From positions 248,001 through 312,000 of the forward strand of contig JAKLMB010000001.1 in NCBI GenBank assembly GCA_022813625.1: 64,000 nucleotides of DNA. Reading direction: 5' to 3'. This document shows positions 58,891 to 64,000 of this stretch, piece by piece. Below the pieces are notes generated by a model. It was not told the DNA's origin. It did not search any database and was given only the letters and a program-made list of their open reading frames with translations. The position numbers and the translations under genes were made by a program. Origin of the DNA: Aaosphaeria pasadenensis (taxonomy: Eukaryota; Ascomycota; Dothideomycetes; Pleosporales). Within the stretch, counting starts at the first letter, position 1, and each line of letters starts with the position of its first letter.

Positions 58891-61244
58891 GCGTGTTCAA
58901 CCTTGAATGGTTACGGGACCACGAAGGAATGTAGGGAAGGGAAATCTTATCATCACACCAATGACAAACTGCATATTCGGGTTCTCGGAAATTTTTGGGG
59001 GCATCAGCAACACATGGACTTGACTTTGACCCAGAAAAAATGGAGTCCCGGAGTGTAATTATCAAAAGGAACTCGAGCAGCAAGGGCATATCGGAAAAAA
59101 TATGCTCTTGTCTGTGGCCTATCGAAATGGAGCTTGACCTTGCTTTTTACTTGCGAGCGTCAAAATCAAAAAAAATCTTTGATCACAAATTACAATGGAG
59201 GCTTCACTTGGGTGATGTTCCGCTTAACCATTGGTGATCAATCAACAAGCTTCTACCTCATACCCTCTACGGCTGTGAGGAAGAAGCGCTGTTGGCAATA
59301 TGTCGTATCATGTCGTGATGCTGACCCTCTAACTTCTGCATAGCCCATTATTGCCCATCACTCAGGACCCTACCGGACTGCATCCCTCCACTACTTCTCA
59401 ATTGTGATCATCGACTCCAATCCACTGCATTCATGCTCCTATTTTCTCATCGTTCTCTGCGCAGCACACACAAATATCTCCCATATGCCATCCACTGTTC
59501 CCGCTACTAAACTCTCACGCCAAGTCGGTTAGTCCAGCACTTGCCCGGAGACTTTTACGTCTTCCCCAAGACACTACTTGGATGGAAACCAAACAATGTA
59601 GATGAATCCATTCATACCCCAAAATCTCATCTCAGACCTAATGAAATGTCCCTCACCCACTAATCATTGATGGTTACATCGAGCATACCACGTAGTTACG
59701 AGCGCGGTATCTCAACCCCAGCACCATCGAACTTCTCGTGGAAAGAAATGATAACAGCAATTTATATTACCCTTCTCACATGACTTGCTTCCTTCCTCCT
59801 TGGTGTAGCATAGTACCACATGTCCATGATGCCAAGATGTAACATCCCTTACAAGGAGAATTTACCTTTCTTTCGTTCAAGTAGCGTCTACATCGCCCAT
59901 CACATTCGAACGAAAATATCCGCCACTGCTACTGCTATCCGCAGTCCGCCATAAAATTAGCATCAACGGTGAACGCAATCCCATCTCAACCCCCTACTAG
60001 AATAGAAAAGTAGAACCATGAGTATCCAAGCGAAAAAGGTAGGTTCGCCAAAGGTACCTGCTATGGTATGGTGTAGTGAGATGGAGTGCGGTATGCCAAT
60101 GATATGCCAATGGCATGAAATGGCACCATACAGTACGCACACACAAACCCAGACACCCATCGTTAGAACACCTCAAACGAGATACCATTCCCATCACTTC
60201 CATGCTCTTCCCCGGGAAAGGCACAGCACGCACGGATGGGCATTACGACGACAACGACAACGATATCCACCAGCATAAAACCCCCCTTACAATTGAAACA
60301 TCACCAAGAATCTCTTTGTACTTGTAGTGTTTCAACGACATTATGTATCCATGTGATGTGATGCGATGTGGTGTGACTGTGTTGTGTGATATGATATATT
60401 GAAGTTTCCCTCGATTGTCTGGCTGGCGAGACGCCCGGCGGTTTTGGGATGTGGTGGTTCCGAGTGTGTGCGCGCGCGCCTATATTCGCTTCTTGTTGGG
60501 ATCGGTCGGTGGGAATTTTACAGGAGTACGGAGGAGTATTGGGTTTTTTAATTCTTTCTGTCGTTTTTCTCCTTTTCTCTCTCAAGTATGGTGGCTTTGC
60601 GTGGGTGGGCTGGGGTTGGGACTTGTTCCTGCATTATGATGGGACCTGCGCAACTCGGGAGAGGCAAGTCAGGAACTTCAAGGTTACACATCGTTCTCAC
60701 GAAAAGGTATAGCAAATTTTTGAATAGATTTTGAATCTCTCTGTATTTCTTTTGTTTAAGATTCCGATCAACCGGCCTCACGCCGAACTCAGATCTCTTC
60801 TTTATACAAGGCCCAGCACAGCTTTCGCCTCCGACTCTCCTTTCTTCGTCTCCTTCGTATCCAAAAGTAGCTCTCATCAAATCTGTGAGATTGTACTCAT
60901 ATCCCAGACTTTAGGTATCAAACAGCAAAGAAAAATATGAAAAAAAGAAAAGATCGATCCAGAGAACTCCTGGAGAAAATTATGAGCAACGAGCGAGGGG
61001 TTAGTAGATAAAAGGAAATAAAATCAAAGTGGCCTAGGCCAGAAATACCAAAATCAGATACTCCCGCCAGCCCCTTGATGGAGAAAAATGTCATGTACAT
61101 GTTTGCCTTCCCATAATGAAAAGCCTCGTGGAAGAACTCTTCAGTAGAAGGCAAAGGTTGAGAAGAAGAATATCAAGTACACCCGCTATGCAATGCAGCA
61201 ACTATGCTCATGAGACGCAAGGAGAGAGACATGGCGCACAGCGC
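58891..61244. other. Intergenic region, 2.35 kb
   Basis: RPL11 3' flank and 3' flank of the minus-strand membrane-protein gene. I found no exon chain. Short frames at 60300-60880 translate TGTG/TCTC-type simple sequence. A near match to the TACGGAGTA motif (TACGGAGGAGTA) lies near 60526. Confidence 0.5.
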
Positions 61245-62867
61245 TTACTGTCTTGCAACGCTGGGTCCGAAATCAAAGCCCTGGCCTGGAGCAGGAGCGG
61301 ACTGTTGATGAGCGGGCGCCGGGTAGGAAGGCGAAGCAAGAGGAGTGTAAGCGCCAGGGATGGGTACAGATGCGTATGTCTGCTCTCCTGGTGCTGCACC
61401 GACGTGGTCGTTCTGCCTCTCTTGGAACCCAGGCGAGGCTGGGGGAAGAGGTGGCGATGCAGTGCCAGTACGTTGGGGGGTATCGAAACCTTCTTGGCCA
61501 ATCTTGGGGGTGGCATTGGTGACCTTGATCGGTGGTGCCTTGAGAGAGAATGGCTGGGGCTGGGCGATCTCGCGAGCATAGGCGAATTGCACCTTATCGC
61601 TATCGCCGTTCTCGGCGGCAGACTGAGGGTCGTAGTACTGAGGGTGGTCTGGCGGTGGGCGCCAGCCTCCAGAGCGGGGAGAGAGTGGTCCGAAGCCAGG
61701 AGTGTTGGGTGCGGATTGGGAGCGGAGCTGAGCGAGGTAAAGGTCCGAACGAGCCTTGTCACGGTTGGCCATGGACTTTCGGAGCTTCCTCTTGGACCAG
61801 AAACGGTAGAAGACGATGGCGTAGATGGCAATGACCAAGACTTCGATGACGATCTCGATGATGCAGCAGACAAGAGCCCAGTTCTATGGCCAAGTTAGTA
61901 GGAGATACTCGGAATGAGCTGTAGAGCATGGTAGGACTCACCTGAAGGCGGCAGACAAGCGCGTACGACACATCGTCCTCGAACAGATGTCTTCGCTTGT
62001 TGTCTACGCACGACCAACCCCACATGTCCTTGCCTTTACCCTGCGATTTGCTCTGATTGAGGATGCCGGCACCGACTGCCCACATGATGATGCTGAAGAT
62101 GAAGAAGCCAACTGCGAAGACGGTGTAGTATGCTGCCACCTTCTCGGCCCTGTGGTGGCCCTTTCTGGCGTAGGCGATCAAGACAACGATGGACATGAGC
62201 AGGGAGATGCATGCAATGACGAGGATGGTTACTTGGGGCCAGATGGCTGTGTTCTTGGCCCACGGTGGCAGATTGTTCCTGGGAGCAAGGGTCTTGGTTG
62301 CGTTGAAGATGGAAAAAGCAGTGGCGAGCATGGAGAGAACAATCAGACTGCATGCAAAGTTGATTCCACGCAGGAAGATCTTTGCGATTCGTACTCGAAC
62401 CTTGACTTTCTGGTTGGATGTTAGCTAAGCTTTTCGTGGTAATTGATGCAGCCTACCAAATCTTTGGCCTGTTCCTTGTCGGTGCTGGCCTCTTGCTTCT
62501 CGAGGATTTGCTCTTCCCTGAAGGTGGGACTGAGGATGGCGGTCTCACATGTCCTTGGTGGAGCACCAGGCGATCGGAGGGCGCTCCTGAGGGGAGTCTT
62601 TGGGGTTGGCGGAGGGAGGTACTTCCTGTCGGTTTCTTCCATTTCGACGTCCTGGACGTAGCCGAAGCCAACGTCTGAGATCTGAGGTTGAGGGGAGTAG
62701 TGGTTGGTGGGTGGATCGGCAAAGGGAGAACGTCCGTCGACGGGTGAATAGACTGAAGTCGCTTCTGCAAAGCGAGCTGTACGAGGCGACTTTGCTGATA
62801 GGGATTCTTTCGAGTTCTTTTGCTTGAGGATGGTGACTGTTGGGATCTTCTTATCGTTGGCGGCCAT
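61245..62867 (-). CDS. Four-span plasma-membrane protein with long cytosolic tails
   Basis: Exons 62457-62867, 61942-62409 and 61245-61883 give 505 aa. The N-terminal 145 residues are hydrophilic and Ser/Pro-rich. Four membrane helices follow: FACSLIVLSMLATAFSIF, QVTILVIACISLLMSIVVLI, TVFAVGFFIFSIIMWAVGAG and VCCIIEIVIEVLVIAIYAIV. The second extracellular loop holds two Cys (WGWSCVDNKRR and YALVCRLQ). The C-terminus is basic just after the last helix (FWSKRKLRKSMANRDKARSD) and then Pro/Gly/Gln-rich. The layout resembles fungal MARVEL-like tetraspan proteins; some relatives are annotated as hyphal anastomosis (HAM) proteins, but I could not confirm that link. The start is the only Met giving a continuous hydrophilic N-tail. 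Confidence 0.78.
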
Positions 62868-64000
62868 CCTAAGATGTGTGCAAGATTCACGAGGGGCGGA
62901 GAAGAGACGAGGGGATCATGAATTGAAGGAAGACAGGACGACGGCTAGATGGGATAGTGTAGAAAGTCGAAAAGTCCAGCTTTGAACAAGTGTGCGAGGC
63001 ACAGGCTCGAGGGTGAGGCAGTGCTTTAGGGAAGGGAGCACAGTGTGACGACGACAGTGACGGTGACAGAGATGGAGACACAGACAGAGACGGGAACACA
63101 GAGAAAAGAGAGAGAGACAGAGAGAGGATATTACAACAGATGAAGAGACCTGCTGAAGGAGGAGGAAGGGGTAGATGGAGTAACGGCGAAGCGCTGGCCT
63201 TTTGTCTCGCGGCGCTTCGAGCAATGAAGATGAATGGGGATTGGATGGAGGGCGTAATTGGTGAGGGACGTAATGAGGGTGGAGAGAGATATGGGGAGAG
63301 AAGAGGAAGGCTGGCGGGTACTTACCTTTGACTAAAGTATGGCGGCAACGAGAGATGGTGAGCAGAAGTATTGGTATTGGTGGTGGAGGTTGGTGGTATC
63401 GGTATAGTGGTGGTGGTGGTGGTGGTGCAAAAGAGGGCGCAAGCGATGCTGATAGGCCGGGGGGGGTTGCAGCGTCGAGGTATTGCAATGGCGTTGCAAA
63501 GACGGAAGATGGATCGGAGGGGAGTAGAGACCCAGAAATAGACGCCCGGATGAAAGCAATTAACGCTTAGAAAAGCGTGTGCTTCCAGACCACAACCCTC
63601 AAGGTAGGCTAGGTAGTTCGGTCACTGGTACTGCAGCAGGGCAGGATAGATACAGTATGCCGGTAACGAAGCTGACAGGCGCAGATCTTGGAGTCTTGGA
63701 AAGGGAAGAATGAGGTGGAGGAGGAGGAAGGGAATAACGAGGATGAGCAACTTTCCTCGCTGTAGGTGGTACACGAGGTAAGCCGATCGACTAAGAGGAT
63801 GAGACCGGCAGTGATGGTGAGTTTTGAGATGTTTCAATGATGATGATTCAACGAGATTGGAGCCGTGGTTGCCACTCAGCAAGCAGTAGTTGTCCACGTC
63901 GTCGAAGTGGCTGCAGTAGTAGCAGTCAGTGACTGTGGAGGAGATTGATAGAGGGATGGTTTAAACGGTTGAAGGTCAAAATGTCAGTCAATCAGTAAGT
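62868..64000. other. Promoter/leader of the four-span protein gene and window end
   Basis: Low-complexity runs dominate: GAGA/CAGAGA near 63060-63130, GGAGGA, and a GGT/GTGGTG tract. No gene is supported; open frames here are Ser/Pro/His-rich translations of simple sequence. Confidence 0.5.
63370..63426. repeat. GGT/GTGGTG simple-sequence tract
   Basis: Imperfect GGTGGT repeats (TTGGTGGTGGAGGTTGG and later a run of six GGT units) with interspersed TATCGG. A possible length-variable microsatellite in the leader or promoter of the four-span protein gene. Confidence 0.8.

Noticed and set aside
61116..61898. 260-aa plus-strand frame
   Set aside because: Antisense shadow of the C-terminal exon of the four-span protein.
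62916..63488. 190-aa minus-strand frame upstream of the four-span protein
   Set aside because: Translation of CTCTCT/CCACC low-complexity leader sequence; no continuity with exon 1.
1..64000. CRISPR arrays, bacterial operons or rRNA/tRNA genes
   Set aside because: None seen; gene structure is eukaryotic throughout and no rRNA- or tRNA-like fold was convincing by eye.

Overview
The window is chromosomal DNA of a filamentous ascomycete (Pezizomycotina). Genes carry many short introns (mostly 45-110 bp) with GT donors, CTAAC/CTGAT-like branch sites and AG acceptors. The gene content fits: a Ppo-type fatty-acid oxygenase, an LCCL-domain membrane protein, a DUF2235 hydrolase, an INO80 Ies1-like subunit and a GPI-anchored wall protein. 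I cannot fix the class. All coordinates below come from reading splice signals by eye and from checking that the joined reading frames stay open and match the family; no alignment was run.

Layout. 1-4.5 kb has no supportable gene. 4.5-9.8 kb holds a divergent pair (mitochondrial ribosomal protein uS13m and an ER cyclophilin B) followed by the DEAD-box helicase DED1. 11.5-16.3 kb holds an Ies1-like INO80 subunit converging on the DNA polymerase delta small subunit POL31. 17.0-18.7 kb holds a secreted, divergent UDP-glycosyltransferase-like protein. 18.7-23.5 kb is a gene-poor block with short repeats and a diverged, mostly transition-mutated duplicated repeat. 23.5-33.1 kb holds a small GPI-anchored protein, an LCCL-domain membrane protein, an unrecognised three-exon gene and a C2-domain protein. 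33.4-46.7 kb is accessory-like: a SnoaL-like protein, an MFS anion permease, a DUF2235 hydrolase and a 15-exon Ppo oxygenase. 47.2-58.9 kb is a dense housekeeping block: SHR3, MCM7, PEX1, MPC1, SmB and RPL11. 61.2-62.9 kb holds a four-span membrane protein.

Functionally the window mixes replication (POL31, MCM7), chromatin (Ies1-like), splicing (SmB), translation (DED1, RPL11, uS13m), secretory folding (cyclophilin B, SHR3) and organelle metabolism (MPC1, PEX1) with lineage-variable genes. MCM7 and PEX1 share a 360-bp divergent promoter that contains an ACGCGT cell-cycle box. The observations most worth following are: a cyclophilin B 3' intron whose retention or removal would switch the C-terminus between an HAEL (HDEL-like) tail and a membrane anchor; the secreted glycosyltransferase-like protein; an unknown gene with an in-frame acidic tail behind a single stop codon; a 9-nt microexon in SmB; and an intergenic 9-mer (TACGGAGTA) present nine times.
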